This document shows positions 7,991 to 17,388 of a stretch of DNA of 64,000 nucleotides, in pieces. The translations under genes and the position numbers were made by a program. The stretch covers positions 4,774,001 through 4,838,000 of the forward strand of contig NZ_CP090063.1 in assembly GCF_021391495.1 (NCBI RefSeq). The letters run 5' to 3'. This stretch comes from Amycolatopsis acidiphila (lineage in GTDB: Bacteria > Actinomycetota > Actinomycetes > Mycobacteriales > Pseudonocardiaceae). Positions within the stretch are counted from its first letter, which is position 1; every line of letters starts with the position of its first letter. A model generated the notes under the pieces. That model was given only the letters and a program-made list of their open reading frames with translations. It was not told the origin of the DNA and did no database searches.

Positions 7991-9220
7991 TTGTTCTTCC
8001 GGCTCCTGCTGGGGCACCACGCGGTAGGAGCGCACCGCGGGACCGGCCACGAAGGACGCGATCGAGGCGGCCAGCGGGACCAGGCCGCCGAGCGTGAGCG
8101 CGCCGACGGGGCCCAGTGCCGACGCCGCGGCCCCGATCACCGAGTCCCCCAGCGCGGGCCCGCCGCGCGAAGCCATCTGGTAGATCGCCGACACCCGGCC
8201 GCGCAACCCGTCGGGAGTCTCCACCTGCACCGTGGCATGGCGGACCGTCGTGGCGAGCGCGTCCGCCACCCCGAGCAGGCCGGCCAGGACCAGCGACAGG
8301 CCGAACACCGCTGCCTGCGCGAAGCCGACGACCACGACGCCGTACGCGGCGGTCGAGATGAGCACGATGAGCCCGGAGCGGCGGGACCGCACGATCCGGA
8401 ACACGAACACCGAGCCGAGCAGGGCACCGGCCGACGGCGCGGCGGAGAGCAACCCGTAACCGGTCGCGCCGACGTGGAGCCGGTCGAGCGCGAGCGCGGG
8501 CAGCAGCACCCGGTAGGCGCCGAAGACGGTCGCCGCGAGGTCCAGTCCCATCAGCTGCCAGATCAGCGTGCGCCGCCGGACATAGGCCGCGCCCTCCCGC
8601 AGGCTCTCCCAGACCCGCGGCGGCTTTCCCTCCCGTACCAGTGGCGGCACCTTGATGATCGCCAGCGTGGCGACCAGCACCGCGTAGGTGACCGCGTCGA
8701 ACACGTAGACCGAGCCGACGCCCCACACGGCGATGAACACCCCGGACAGCGCAGGGCCGATCAGCACCGCCAGTTCCCGTGAGGGGTTGAGCAACGCGAA
8801 CGCGTCGACGAGCCGTTCCCGCAGCACCAGCGCGGGGATCAGCGCCTGGCGCGCGGGCTGGTCGAACGTCGCGGCCGCCGTCGACAGCAGTGCCGCGAGC
8901 ACCACCATCCACACCGTCGCCGCACCGGCGATCGTGACGACGGCGAGCGCCGCGGACACCACCAGGGCCGCCACCTGTGTCCACTGCAGCAGCCGCCGCC
9001 GGTCGAGCCGGTCCGCGAGCACCCCGCCCAGCGGCGAGAGGACGACCAGCGCGACCAGCTGGGCCAGCCCGACCAGTCCCACCTCGGCGGTGGACCCGGT
9101 CAGTACGAACACCTGGAACAGGTTGGCGGCCACCGCGCCACGGGTGCCGATCTGGCTGACGACGACCCCGCCCCAGTACAGGTCGAAGTCGCGGGAGCGC
9201 AGGACCGCGGGCAGCCCCAT
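7979..9220 (-). CDS. MFS transporter, EntS-like (MFS_3) exporter
   Basis: This 413-aa protein has about 12 hydrophobic segments, the motif GGVLADRLDRRRLL after the second helix, and the FDQPARQALIP and LRGRVSAIYQM segments typical of EntS-type MFS exporters. The ATG at 9220 shares one base with the stop of the ABC ATPase upstream, so it is the last gene of the second importer operon. Export of a toxic intermediate or a metal chelator is possible but not shown. The very long open frame that continues upstream is an antisense-style artefact of high GC. Confidence 0.85.
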   Translation of the reverse strand: MGLPAVLRSRDFDLYWGGVVVSQIGTRGAVAANLFQVFVLTGSTAEVGLVGLAQLVALVVLSPLGGVLADRLDRRRLLQWTQVAALVVSAALAVVTIAGAATVWMVVLAALLSTAAATFDQPARQALIPALVLRERLVDAFALLNPSRELAVLIGPALSGVFIAVWGVGSVYVFDAVTYAVLVATLAIIKVPPLVREGKPPRVWESLREGAAYVRRRTLIWQLMGLDLAATVFGAYRVLLPALALDRLHVGATGYGLLSAAPSAGALLGSVFVFRIVRSRRSGLIVLISTAAYGVVVVGFAQAAVFGLSLVLAGLLGVADALATTVRHATVQVETPDGLRGRVSAIYQMASRGGPALGDSVIGAAASALGPVGALTLGGLVPLAASIASFVAGPAVRSYRVVPQQEPEEQAAA

Positions 9221-10344
9221 CAGCCGACCGGCACCAGCGTCACCTTCGCCGGATCCACCGAGAGGTGCACCCGGGTGCCGGGTTCGATCGACTGCGTCGG
9301 GTTGCAGCGGACGCGGATCTCCATCTTCCCCACCTCGACGACGTGGTCGACGGCGTCGCCGAGGAACGCGCGGGTGCGCACCTGGCCCGACCAGTCGTTC
9401 ACCGCGCCGGGCGAGGGCGAACCGGACAGCACCAGGCATTCCGGCCGGATCGAGAGCAGGACGTCCTCCCCCGCCGCCGGCGCGGCCGTCGCGCCGCGGC
9501 AGACCACCCTGCCTTCGATGGTGTCGACCGTGATCTCCCCGCCTTCGGCCGAGGCGACCACGCCCTTGACGAAGTTCGAGGTGCCGATGAACTCCGCGAC
9601 GAACTTCGACGCCGGGTTGGTGTAGATCTCCCTCGGCTTGCCGACCTGCTCGATGTTCCCCTTGTGCATCACGGCGATCCGGCTCGACATGACCAGCGCC
9701 TCGGACTGGTCGTGCGTCACGTAGATGGCTGTCAGGCCCAGCTCGCGCTGCAGCCGCTTGAGCTCGAACCGCATGTTCTCCCGCAGTTTCGCGTCCAGAT
9801 TGGACAGTGGCTCGTCCAGCAGCATCAGGTCCGGCTGGATGACCAGGGCGCGGGCCAGCGCGAGCCGCTGCTGCTGGCCGCCGGAGAGCTTGGTGGCCGG
9901 GCGGGCGGCGTAGTCGGACAGCTCGGTCACCTCCAGTACCCGCTCGACCCGCTCCGCGATCTCCCGCCGCGCGGGCCGCCGCTTGCGCGGCAGCACGTCG
10001 AGCGGGAACGAGACGTTCTTGAACACGCTCATGTGCGGCCAGATCGCGTAGGACTGGAACACCATGCCCAGCTCCCGGCGGTTCGCGGGCAGGTTCACCC
10101 CGGCGGCGGCATCGAACAGCGGCCGTCCACTCAGGACGATCCGGCCGCGGTCGGGCCGTTCGAGCCCAGCGATCGAGCGCAGGGTGGTGGTCTTCCCGCA
10201 GCCGGACGGCCCGAGCAGGGTGAACAGCTCCCCGGTGTGCACCTCGAAGCTCGCGCCGCCCACGGCGTGCACCCGGGCACCCGCACCGCGCTTGCGCCCG
10301 CTCGCCCCGTCGTAGCTCTTCACGAGGTCGTCGACGATCAACAT
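9220..10344 (-). CDS. ABC transporter ATP-binding protein, PotA/FbpC type with TOBE domain
   Basis: This 374-aa ATPase has Walker [10 protein letters not shown] near residue 45, Q-loop [14 protein letters not shown], signature LSGGQQQRL, Walker [15 protein letters not shown] and switch histidine VTHDQSEA. About 130 C-terminal residues form a TOBE-like ligand-sensing domain. This type energises importers of iron, thiamine, polyamines or phosphonates. It lies 18 nt after the fused permease and overlaps the MFS gene by one base, giving a five-gene minus-strand unit. Confidence 0.92.
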   Translation of the reverse strand: MLIVDDLVKSYDGASGRKRGAGARVHAVGGASFEVHTGELFTLLGPSGCGKTTTLRSIAGLERPDRGRIVLSGRPLFDAAAGVNLPANRRELGMVFQSYAIWPHMSVFKNVSFPLDVLPRKRRPARREIAERVERVLEVTELSDYAARPATKLSGGQQQRLALARALVIQPDLMLLDEPLSNLDAKLRENMRFELKRLQRELGLTAIYVTHDQSEALVMSSRIAVMHKGNIEQVGKPREIYTNPASKFVAEFIGTSNFVKGVVASAEGGEITVDTIEGRVVCRGATAAPAAGEDVLLSIRPECLVLSGSPSPGAVNDWSGQVRTRAFLGDAVDHVVEVGKMEIRVRCNPTQSIEPGTRVHLSVDPAKVTLVPVG

Positions 10345-10362
10345 TGCTGGTCCTCCCGGCGG

Positions 10363-12123
10363 TTAGTGGGCACTGTCCGACTGCTGCAGGCCGACCCGGG
10401 CGCCGAGCCGGTAGGCGACGAAGACCAGGGCGACCAGGATGGACACCATCAGCACGCCGAGCGCCGCGAGCGTGGTGAACTGGCCGTTCTCGAACTGCTC
10501 CCAGATGAGCACCGACAGCACCTCGGTGCCCGGGCTGTAGAGCAGGATCGTGCTGGAGAGCTCGCGGAAGGAGACCACGAGGATGTACACCCAGCCCGCC
10601 ACGATGCCGCTGCTGGCCAGCGGCACGAGGACGCGCCGGAACATCTGCGTCCACGACGCGCCGAACACCATCGCCGACTCCTCCAGCTCCCGCGACATCT
10701 GCGTCATCGCCGAGGAGGAGTAGCGCATCCCGTACGGCAGATAGCGGGTGCAGTAGGAGATCAGCAGGATCAGCAGCGTCCCGTAGATCGGCAGCGGGAT
10801 CCGCAGGTACACGAACGACAGCGCGAGGCCGAGCACCAGCCCGGGGATGACGAGCGGGGTGAACGCCAGCACGTCGAGGGCGCGGCGGCCGGGCAGTTTC
10901 GTCCGCACGACCACCCACGACACCACCGCCGAGAGCAGCATGACCACCGTCGCCGCGCCGATGCCCAGCACGAACGAGTTCTTCAGTGCCGTCAGGGCCA
11001 GGGGCAGCTGGACCACGGCCTTGTAGTTCGCCAGCGACATGCTGCGCAGCGTGCTCATCGACGGCGCGGCGTAGAACTTCAGCAGCGAGGCGTAGACCAG
11101 CACACCGACCGGCAGCACCACGGTGACGAGGAAGAACAGCACCACCCCGGCGCCGACCCACGGCCGGGCCCGGCCCAGGCGGATGGGCTGCGGGCGGAAC
11201 GCCTTGCCGGTCACCGTCTGGAACCCGCGTGCGTTGCGCTGCAGCCGCCCGGCCAGCAGCACGCCGACGACGGCGATCGCGAGCAGCCCGATCGCGTAGG
11301 CCCCGGCGGCGCCGTAGTCGATCGGATAGGCCCGCAGCACGAAGTAGATCCGGCTGGTGAACACGTAGATCCCGTTCTGCAGCCCGAGCAGCCCCGGCAC
11401 CTCGAAGCTCTCCAGCGACTGCACGAACATCAGCAGCGCCGCCGAGATCAGCGCCGGGCGCAACAGCGGGACGGTGATCCGCCGCAGCACCGTCAGCCTG
11501 CTCGCCCCCGACATCGCGGCGGACTCCTCCAGCGAGGGGTCCATCGCCCGGAACGCCGCCACCATCAGCAGGAAGCAGACCGGCGCGAGATGCAGTCCCT
11601 GCACCCAGACCATGCCCTGCACGGTGAACACGTTGACCGGGGCCGCGCCGAACACCGGTTTGAAGAACAGGGTGTTGACCAGGCCGATCGACGGGTCGCC
11701 GAGGAAGATCCACGATGCGGCGTAGAGGATCCCCGGCACGATCAGCGGCACCATGGACGCGGCGAACAGCAGTCCCTTGAACGGCACGTCGGTGCGCACC
11801 TGCACGTACGCCAGCGCGGTGCCGACGATCAGGGCGAACAGCGCGGAGCCGAAGGCGAACTCGAGCGAGTTCACCATCATCCGTCCTGCCTGCGAGTCAC
11901 CCCCGTAGGCACGCGCGAAGGCGCCGAAGCTCAGGCCGGAGCTGCCGGTGAAGGTGTCGTGCAGCAGATAGCCCAGCGGCACGACGGCGAGATAGCCGAC
12001 GATCACCATCGCGCTCACGACGATGAGGATCTGGGGCGTCAGCAGCCGCCGGAGCCGCCCGGCCGCACGGACCGGGGCGGGTCGTCCGGCCAGCGGCGGC
12101 GCCGGGCTGGTGGTGGTGCTCAT
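10363..12123 (-). CDS. ABC transporter permease, two fused permease halves (FbpB/ThiP type)
   Basis: This 586-aa protein contains two homologous permease halves in one chain, about 12 hydrophobic segments in total. Each half carries an EAA loop (LEESAAMSGASRLTV near residue 200 and LEESAMVFGASWTQM near residue 490). A fused permease is normal for iron(III) and thiamine importers. I use the ATG at 12123, which follows GAGGTG; a GTG two codons earlier is possible. The gene lies 12 nt after the proximal binding-protein gene. Confidence 0.92.
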   Translation of the reverse strand: MSTTTSPAPPLAGRPAPVRAAGRLRRLLTPQILIVVSAMVIVGYLAVVPLGYLLHDTFTGSSGLSFGAFARAYGGDSQAGRMMVNSLEFAFGSALFALIVGTALAYVQVRTDVPFKGLLFAASMVPLIVPGILYAASWIFLGDPSIGLVNTLFFKPVFGAAPVNVFTVQGMVWVQGLHLAPVCFLLMVAAFRAMDPSLEESAAMSGASRLTVLRRITVPLLRPALISAALLMFVQSLESFEVPGLLGLQNGIYVFTSRIYFVLRAYPIDYGAAGAYAIGLLAIAVVGVLLAGRLQRNARGFQTVTGKAFRPQPIRLGRARPWVGAGVVLFFLVTVVLPVGVLVYASLLKFYAAPSMSTLRSMSLANYKAVVQLPLALTALKNSFVLGIGAATVVMLLSAVVSWVVVRTKLPGRRALDVLAFTPLVIPGLVLGLALSFVYLRIPLPIYGTLLILLISYCTRYLPYGMRYSSSAMTQMSRELEESAMVFGASWTQMFRRVLVPLASSGIVAGWVYILVVSFRELSSTILLYSPGTEVLSVLIWEQFENGQFTTLAALGVLMVSILVALVFVAYRLGARVGLQQSDSAH

Positions 12124-12135
12124 GGTCACCTCGTG

Positions 12136-13260
12136 TCAGTTGGCGGCGACGCCGCGCAGCAGGTCGTCGTACTTCGTGTCCCAGGTGGCGCCGTCCTTGG
12201 TCAGGGTGTCGACGTCGTAGGGCACCAGGTTGACGCCCTGGAAGCTGTCGTCGCCGGGCACGGTCGTCGACGGCGTCAGGTGCAGGCTCACCAGCACCTG
12301 CTGACCCTCGGTGAGCATCCAGTCGTAGAACAGCCACGCGGCGGCCGGATGCTGCGCGGCCTTGAGCATGCCGATCCCGTTGGGCCGCGGGAAGGCGGGA
12401 ATCGGGTTGGTGCCACTGGCCGGGCGGTACGCCACGGGCGCGCCGTCGAGCTTGCTGCGCTCGGTGATGTAGGTGTAGTTCATCGCGTCCATCCCCGTCT
12501 GCCCCGCGCCGAGCAGCTGCGCCATCGTGGTGTGGCCCTTGACGGTCTTGGCGTTGGCGACGATGCCCTGCCACAGCTGGTCCACCTGCTGCTGGGTCTT
12601 GCCGTGCGTCAGCCAGTAGTGCGTGACGTTCTCGTACCAGTCACTGTCGGACGCCTCGATCGAGAGCTTGCCGCGGTACTTGGGATCGGCGAGGTCCTCC
12701 CAGCTCTTCGGCTCGTCACCGGGCGAGATGAGGTTGGTGTTCCAGGCCGGCAGCAGGACGTTGAACCGGGTGGCCGTCCAGTCCGGGAACTTGCCGGCCT
12801 GCTGCACCTTGTCCAGTGCGGCGCCGTTGTAGTCCGCGAGCAGCTTCTGGCTGGACAGGATCGTCATCTGCGGGAAGTCCGACTCGATGACGTCGGCGCC
12901 GAGCCGGTTGGCCGAGGACTCCTGCGAGGTCCGCTGGAGCACGGTCTCGGAGTTCCCGCGGAACACCGAGACCTTGATGCCGAACTGGTCCTGGAACTTC
13001 TTGCTGACCGCGTCCGCGACGTCTGCCGTCATGGAGGTGTAGAGCGACAGCGTGCCCTCGGACTTGGCCAGCTCCACGGCCTTGGCCCGTTGCTGGTCCT
13101 TGGGCAGGGCGGCGATCTGCGCGTACACCTGGTCCGCCTTGGCGCTGCCGCCACCGCCGGGTGCCTGCTGCCCGGAGTCCGCGACCCCGCCACCGCACGC
13201 CGTCGCCACGAACGTGACGACGACGGCGGCACTGATCAGGCCGAACGTTCTGGTCCTCAT
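12136..13260 (-). CDS. Extracellular solute-binding lipoprotein (iron/thiamine/phosphonate-type cluster)
   Basis: The 374-aa product has an N-terminal signal with a lipoprotein-like cysteine (VATACGGG, cysteine at about residue 22) and a class-II periplasmic-binding fold (SEGTLSLYTSM, then LGADVIESDF). Motifs near the end, KGHTTMAQLLGAGQ and YDDLLRGV, are shared with the neighbouring protein at 13299, so the two are paralogues. The ATG at 13260 has AAGGGAAGAG upstream; the longer frame to 13290 is less likely. This copy is closest to the permease. Confidence 0.9.
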   Translation of the reverse strand: MRTRTFGLISAAVVVTFVATACGGGVADSGQQAPGGGGSAKADQVYAQIAALPKDQQRAKAVELAKSEGTLSLYTSMTADVADAVSKKFQDQFGIKVSVFRGNSETVLQRTSQESSANRLGADVIESDFPQMTILSSQKLLADYNGAALDKVQQAGKFPDWTATRFNVLLPAWNTNLISPGDEPKSWEDLADPKYRGKLSIEASDSDWYENVTHYWLTHGKTQQQVDQLWQGIVANAKTVKGHTTMAQLLGAGQTGMDAMNYTYITERSKLDGAPVAYRPASGTNPIPAFPRPNGIGMLKAAQHPAAAWLFYDWMLTEGQQVLVSLHLTPSTTVPGDDSFQGVNLVPYDVDTLTKDGATWDTKYDDLLRGVAAN

Positions 13261-13298
13261 TGACTCTTCCCTTCGGTCCCGTCGGGACACTCACGCGT

Positions 13299-14408
13299 TC
13301 AGTTGGCCTGCGGCACTCCGCGCAGCAGGTCGTCGTAGGACTTGTTCCAGGACTGGGAGTTCTCCAGCACCTGGTCCGGCACGTTGTAGACGGGTGTGCC
13401 GGCCGGAACGGGGTTGGTGTACCCGGGCACGTTCTGCGCGGCGGGGATCCGGTGCGACTTCGCGATCAGCTGCTGCCCGGCGCCGAGCACCCAGTCGGCC
13501 CACAGCAGCGCCGCGGCCGGATGCCGGGCCTGCGCCATCAGCGCCAGCCCGTTGGGGCGCAGGATGACCGGATCCGCGATCGGGTGCCAGGCGACCGGGG
13601 CGCCCTTGTCGGCCGCGTTGTCGACGGTGTGGCTGTAGACCGAGCAGGCGACCGCGAACTGGCCCGCGCTGAGCAGCTGCCCTTGCACCGTATGGCCTTT
13701 GGTGACCTTGGCGTTGGCGACGATCTGCTGGAAGAGCCGGTCCACGTCGGCGGCGGGCAGCTTGCGGACGTCGGTGAGGTAGGTGTGCATCGCGGCGTAC
13801 CAGTCCCAGTCACCCACCTCGAGCGCGATCTTCCCCTTCCACTGCGGCGCGGTGAGGTCGGTGAAGCTCTTCGGCGCCTGCCCGGCCGGCACGAGCGAGG
13901 TGTTCCAGCCCACCACGAACCCGTTGAACCGCTCCGCCTGCCAGTCCCCGAAGACCGCGTCCGGGCGCAGGTTCGCCTTCGCCGGGCCGTCGTAGGGCGC
14001 GAGCACGCCGTCCTTGCTCAGTGCGCGCAGCTCGGTGTCGTCGGTGTCCACCACGTCGTTGGCGGTCCTGCCCGCGCTGCCCTCCTGCTGGATCCGCTCC
14101 AGCACGGTCTCGGAGTTCGCCCGGAACGCGTTGACCTTGATGCCGGGGTAGGCCTGCTGGAAGCCGTCGACGAGGTCCTGGATGTCGGTGTTCGAGGTGT
14201 ACAGGTCGAGCTGCCCGCCCGCGGCCCTGGCGTCGGCGAGCAGCCGGGCCGTCCGGTCGGGCCCGCTCAGCCCGGCGTAGCCGGTGAACACGTTGCCGTG
14301 CTGGGGATTTCCGGCGGCGGCGACCGGGCCGTCGGCCGCTCCCGGGGAGCATCCGGCCAGTGCGACGCCGACGAGCAGGGACAGGACGAACGGGCGGGAG
14401 CGCTTCAT
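13299..14408 (-). CDS. Second extracellular solute-binding lipoprotein (paralogue)
   Basis: This 369-aa lipoprotein has a clear lipobox LAGC (cysteine at about residue 20). It aligns with the protein at 12136 over its length, for example ANAKVTKGHTVQGQLLSAGQ, RPNGLALMAQARHPAAALLW and YDDLLRGV. Two binding proteins with one permease suggest two related ligands, or a high- and a low-affinity form. It is the first gene of the minus-strand unit, and the inverted repeat at 14530-14542 lies upstream. Confidence 0.9.
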   Translation of the reverse strand: MKRSRPFVLSLLVGVALAGCSPGAADGPVAAAGNPQHGNVFTGYAGLSGPDRTARLLADARAAGGQLDLYTSNTDIQDLVDGFQQAYPGIKVNAFRANSETVLERIQQEGSAGRTANDVVDTDDTELRALSKDGVLAPYDGPAKANLRPDAVFGDWQAERFNGFVVGWNTSLVPAGQAPKSFTDLTAPQWKGKIALEVGDWDWYAAMHTYLTDVRKLPAADVDRLFQQIVANAKVTKGHTVQGQLLSAGQFAVACSVYSHTVDNAADKGAPVAWHPIADPVILRPNGLALMAQARHPAAALLWADWVLGAGQQLIAKSHRIPAAQNVPGYTNPVPAGTPVYNVPDQVLENSQSWNKSYDDLLRGVPQAN

Positions 14409-14529
14409 CGGGCATCCTCTGCGGGGACCGGGGGACGGGTCAGGAGCGGTGGTCGGCGGCGGGCGGTGGGGTCACGGCGCGATTCCTTCCCTGTGCCGTC
14501 GCTGTGCGCTGGGACACAGCGTAGGTCTT

Positions 14530-14598
14530 AAGGTCTAACCTTTGTGCCATCCGTTACGGGACCGTGATGTGTCTTGCAATGGTCAGACGATTAGTCCA
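14530..14598. promoter_or_regulatory. Divergent intergenic region with three operator-like sites
   Basis: The 233-nt gap between the second importer operon and the cupin/EutA operon contains AAGGT-CTA-ACCTT (14530-14542, perfect arms), TGGTCAGACGA (14580-14590) and CGATTAGTCCA (14588-14598). All resemble the motif at 2097 and 20416. Placement between divergent units suggests joint control of uptake and catabolism. Confidence 0.5.
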
Positions 14599-14641
14599 CA
14601 CTCGGCTCTGCATGTCGCGAAGACGCGGAGGAGATGATCAG

Positions 14642-15865
14642 ATGGTCACCACGGCCGACGGGGCACCGGCTGCCGGGCCCGGCGGAGCCGGTCCGGACGA
14701 CGACGGCAAGAGGTTCCTCCTCGACCCCTACAAGGACTGGGCCGCGGGTGAGGGCATCCCGGTCCACTACGACTTCGGCCACGACCTGCTGACCCTCGAA
14801 ACCGCGCCATGGGACCGCTACGACGCCCGCGGCTGCTTCGCGCACACCCACGGCATGGGTGACTTCATGACCAACTACGTCATCGAAGTGTTGCCCGCCA
14901 AGAAGACCCGCCCGGTGAAACACCTGTACGAAGCGTTCTTCTACGTCCTGGCCGGATACGGCTCGACCACGGTCTGGCTGCCCGGCGGCGGCAGCCGGAC
15001 GTTCGAATGGGGTCCCAAGGCCCTGTTCGCCATTCCGCTCAACTGCACGTACCAGATCATGAACACCTCGGGCAGCGAGCCCGTGCGGCTGTCCTGCACC
15101 AGCGACGCACCGCTGACGCTGAACCTCTACCACAACGTCGATTTCGTGTTCGGCAACGACTTCGAGTTCCCCGAGCGCGTCGGCGACGTGGCGTACTTCG
15201 GCGGCGAAGGCGCGCTTTCGGTGTACAACAAGGACTCCGTCAAGGTGCAGAACGTGTGGGAGACCAACTTCGTGCACGACCTGACGAGCTTCCGCCTCTA
15301 CGAGTTCGAGGGCCGGGGCAAGGGCTCGCTCAACGTCAACTTCCTGCTGGCGGAGGGCACGATGCACGCGCACGTGTCGCAGATGCCGGTCGGGCGGTAC
15401 AAGAAGGCCCACCGGCACGCCGCGGGCACGCACGTGCACGCCGTCGACGGTGAGGGGCACTCCCTGCTCTGGTACGAGGGCGACGCGGAGTTCAAGGAGT
15501 TCCCGTGGCGGCACGGGTTCATGTACACCCCGCCGTTCTGGATGTTCCACCAGCACTTCAACACCGGGCCACGACCCGCGCGCTACGTCGCCTGCAGCCT
15601 CGGCAGCCGCCGCTACCCGTTCCTCGCGATGCGCCGCAAGAGCGCCGAAGGGTCCGGCGCCGTCTCGGTCTCCCAAGGGGGACGGCAGATCGAGTACGAG
15701 GACCAGGATCCCCGCGTGCACCGCAAGTTCCTCGAAGCCCTCGACCGGAGCGGGGTGCGGTCCCAGATGGGCGACGTGTTCGACGAGGACGCCATCAGGT
15801 CGCTGCCGCCGGAGGCGCTGACCGGCGTGATCAGGACGCCGGTCTCGACCGGCCCGGCCGTGTAG
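14642..15865 (+). CDS. Two-domain cupin protein (type named ethanolamine ammonia-lyase-activating from its EutA context)
   Basis: This 407-aa protein looks like a bicupin. The first half carries CFAHTHGMGDF and HLYEAFFYVLAGYGS; the second carries a histidine-rich metal-like site KKAHRHAAGTHVHAV and WMFHQHFNTG. Such cupins bind iron or manganese and act as dioxygenases or isomerases. The family's name comes only from its frequent position beside EutA-like genes. The ATG at 14642 has GGAGGAG upstream. Earlier in-frame starts to 14564 would overlap the operator sites. It is the first gene of an operon with EutA, class II aldolase and M1 peptidase. Confidence 0.8.
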   Translation: MVTTADGAPAAGPGGAGPDDDGKRFLLDPYKDWAAGEGIPVHYDFGHDLLTLETAPWDRYDARGCFAHTHGMGDFMTNYVIEVLPAKKTRPVKHLYEAFFYVLAGYGSTTVWLPGGGSRTFEWGPKALFAIPLNCTYQIMNTSGSEPVRLSCTSDAPLTLNLYHNVDFVFGNDFEFPERVGDVAYFGGEGALSVYNKDSVKVQNVWETNFVHDLTSFRLYEFEGRGKGSLNVNFLLAEGTMHAHVSQMPVGRYKKAHRHAAGTHVHAVDGEGHSLLWYEGDAEFKEFPWRHGFMYTPPFWMFHQHFNTGPRPARYVACSLGSRRYPFLAMRRKSAEGSGAVSVSQGGRQIEYEDQDPRVHRKFLEALDRSGVRSQMGDVFDEDAIRSLPPEALTGVIRTPVSTGPAV

Positions 15866-15873
15866 CGGGCGAC

Positions 15874-17373
15874 GTGCACGACGAGGACTTCGACCACGAG
15901 CACGAAGTCGGCCTCACCGACGCAGACCGGCGGGCGATCGCGCAGGCGATCCTGGAGCAGGACACCCTCGAGCTGCGCACGGTCGGCATCGACATCGGCA
16001 GCTCGACCTCCCACCTGTTGTTCGCCAGGGTGTTCCTGCGCCGCGAGACCCACCACCTCTCCAGCCGGTTCGTGGTGGTCGGGCGCACCGTGGAATGGCG
16101 CTCCCCGATCCTGCTCACCCCGTTCCTGCCCGACGGCACGATCGACGCGCACGAGCTGGCCCACTTCGTCAAGCACTGCTACGCCGACGCCGGCTTCAGC
16201 CGGGCCGACGTGGACAGCGGCGCGGTGATCCTCACCGGCGAGGCGGTCAAACGGAAGAACGCGCGCGCCATCGACGAGATCTTCGCGGCGGAGTCCGGAA
16301 AGTTCGTCTGCGCCACGGCGGGTCACAAGCTGGAGGCCATCCTCGCCGCGCACGGCTCGGGCGCCACGGCGTTGTCGGCCGAGCGCGGGGCCTGTGCGCT
16401 GCACGTGGACATCGGCGGCGGCACCACCAAACTGGCGCTGATCGACCGGGGCGTCATCCGCGGGGTGGCCGCGTTCGCGGTCGGCGGGCGGCTGCTCGCG
16501 CAGGACGGCGAGGGCCGCTGGACGAGGGCCGACGAGCCGGCCCGGCTGGTGGCCGCGGAGCTGGGGCTGGACACGACACCGGAGGCGCTGGCCGACCCCG
16601 CGGTGCGCCAGGCGATCAGCCGGCGGCTCGCGCGGCTGCTGGCCGACCGGATCGTGGGCGCCCCGCCGGACGAGCTGGGCCGGGCACTGCAGCTCACCGA
16701 ACCCTTGGCGCGCCCGGCCGAGCCCGCCTATCTCACGTTCTCCGGCGGTGTTGCCGAATACCTGTTCGGCCACGAAACGCAGGACTACGGGGACATCGCG
16801 CGTGAGCTGGCCGCGGCCGTGATCGACCAGCTCGGCTCACGCGTGCGGATTCCCGCCGTCGACGGCGGCCAGCGCATCCGCGCGACCGTGATCGGCGCGT
16901 CGCAGTTCACCGTGCAGGTCAGCGGCAAGACGATCCACCTGGGCGGCCACGACGCCCTGCCCGTGCAGAACGTGCCGGTCGTCCACCTCGGGCAGTCGCT
17001 GCCGGCGCAGATCCACCCGGCGGAGATCGCGGAGGCGTTCCGGCGCAGCGCGCGGCGCCAGGACCGGGACCCGGCCGAGCCGCTGGCGCTGGCCTTCTCC
17101 TGGTCGGGTCCGCCGACCTACGACCGGCTGACCGCCCTGTGCCAGGGGATCATCGGCTTCGCCGGTTCGTCGGCTGAGCTGCTCCTGCTCGTGGTCGACG
17201 GCGACGTCGGGCAGACCCTGGGCCGGATCCTGGACCAGGACCTCGGGCTGAACCGGAAGCTGATCTCACTCGACGGCATCGAGCTGAAGGACCTCGACTT
17301 CGTCGACGTGGGCGCCCTGCTCGACCCGCCCGGCGTGGTGCCGGTGGTGATCAAGTCCCTGCTGTTCTCCTGA
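15874..17373 (+). CDS. eutA: EutA-like reactivating ATPase (ethanolamine ammonia-lyase reactivase homologue)
   Basis: The 499-aa product has two actin/Hsp70-type phosphate-binding motifs, VGIDIGSSTSH near residue 43 and VDIGGGTTKL near residue 178. The body matches EutA (PILLTPF, GAVILTGEAVKRKNA). Known EutA proteins use ATP to replace damaged B12 in ethanolamine ammonia-lyase (EutBC). No eutB, eutC or other B12 enzyme is in the window, and the gene follows a cupin by 8 nt and precedes a class II aldolase by 15 nt. It may reactivate a different enzyme. The GTG start at 15874 has no strong ribosome site, suggesting coupling to the cupin. Confidence 0.8.
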   Translation: MHDEDFDHEHEVGLTDADRRAIAQAILEQDTLELRTVGIDIGSSTSHLLFARVFLRRETHHLSSRFVVVGRTVEWRSPILLTPFLPDGTIDAHELAHFVKHCYADAGFSRADVDSGAVILTGEAVKRKNARAIDEIFAAESGKFVCATAGHKLEAILAAHGSGATALSAERGACALHVDIGGGTTKLALIDRGVIRGVAAFAVGGRLLAQDGEGRWTRADEPARLVAAELGLDTTPEALADPAVRQAISRRLARLLADRIVGAPPDELGRALQLTEPLARPAEPAYLTFSGGVAEYLFGHETQDYGDIARELAAAVIDQLGSRVRIPAVDGGQRIRATVIGASQFTVQVSGKTIHLGGHDALPVQNVPVVHLGQSLPAQIHPAEIAEAFRRSARRQDRDPAEPLALAFSWSGPPTYDRLTALCQGIIGFAGSSAELLLLVVDGDVGQTLGRILDQDLGLNRKLISLDGIELKDLDFVDVGALLDPPGVVPVVIKSLLFS

Positions 17374-17388
17374 AAGTAGGTCACGCAC

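Noticed and set aside
9265..13263. 1332-aa plus-strand open frame
   Set aside because: Antisense of the importer 2 genes; His/Gln/Arg-rich and without any fold signature.
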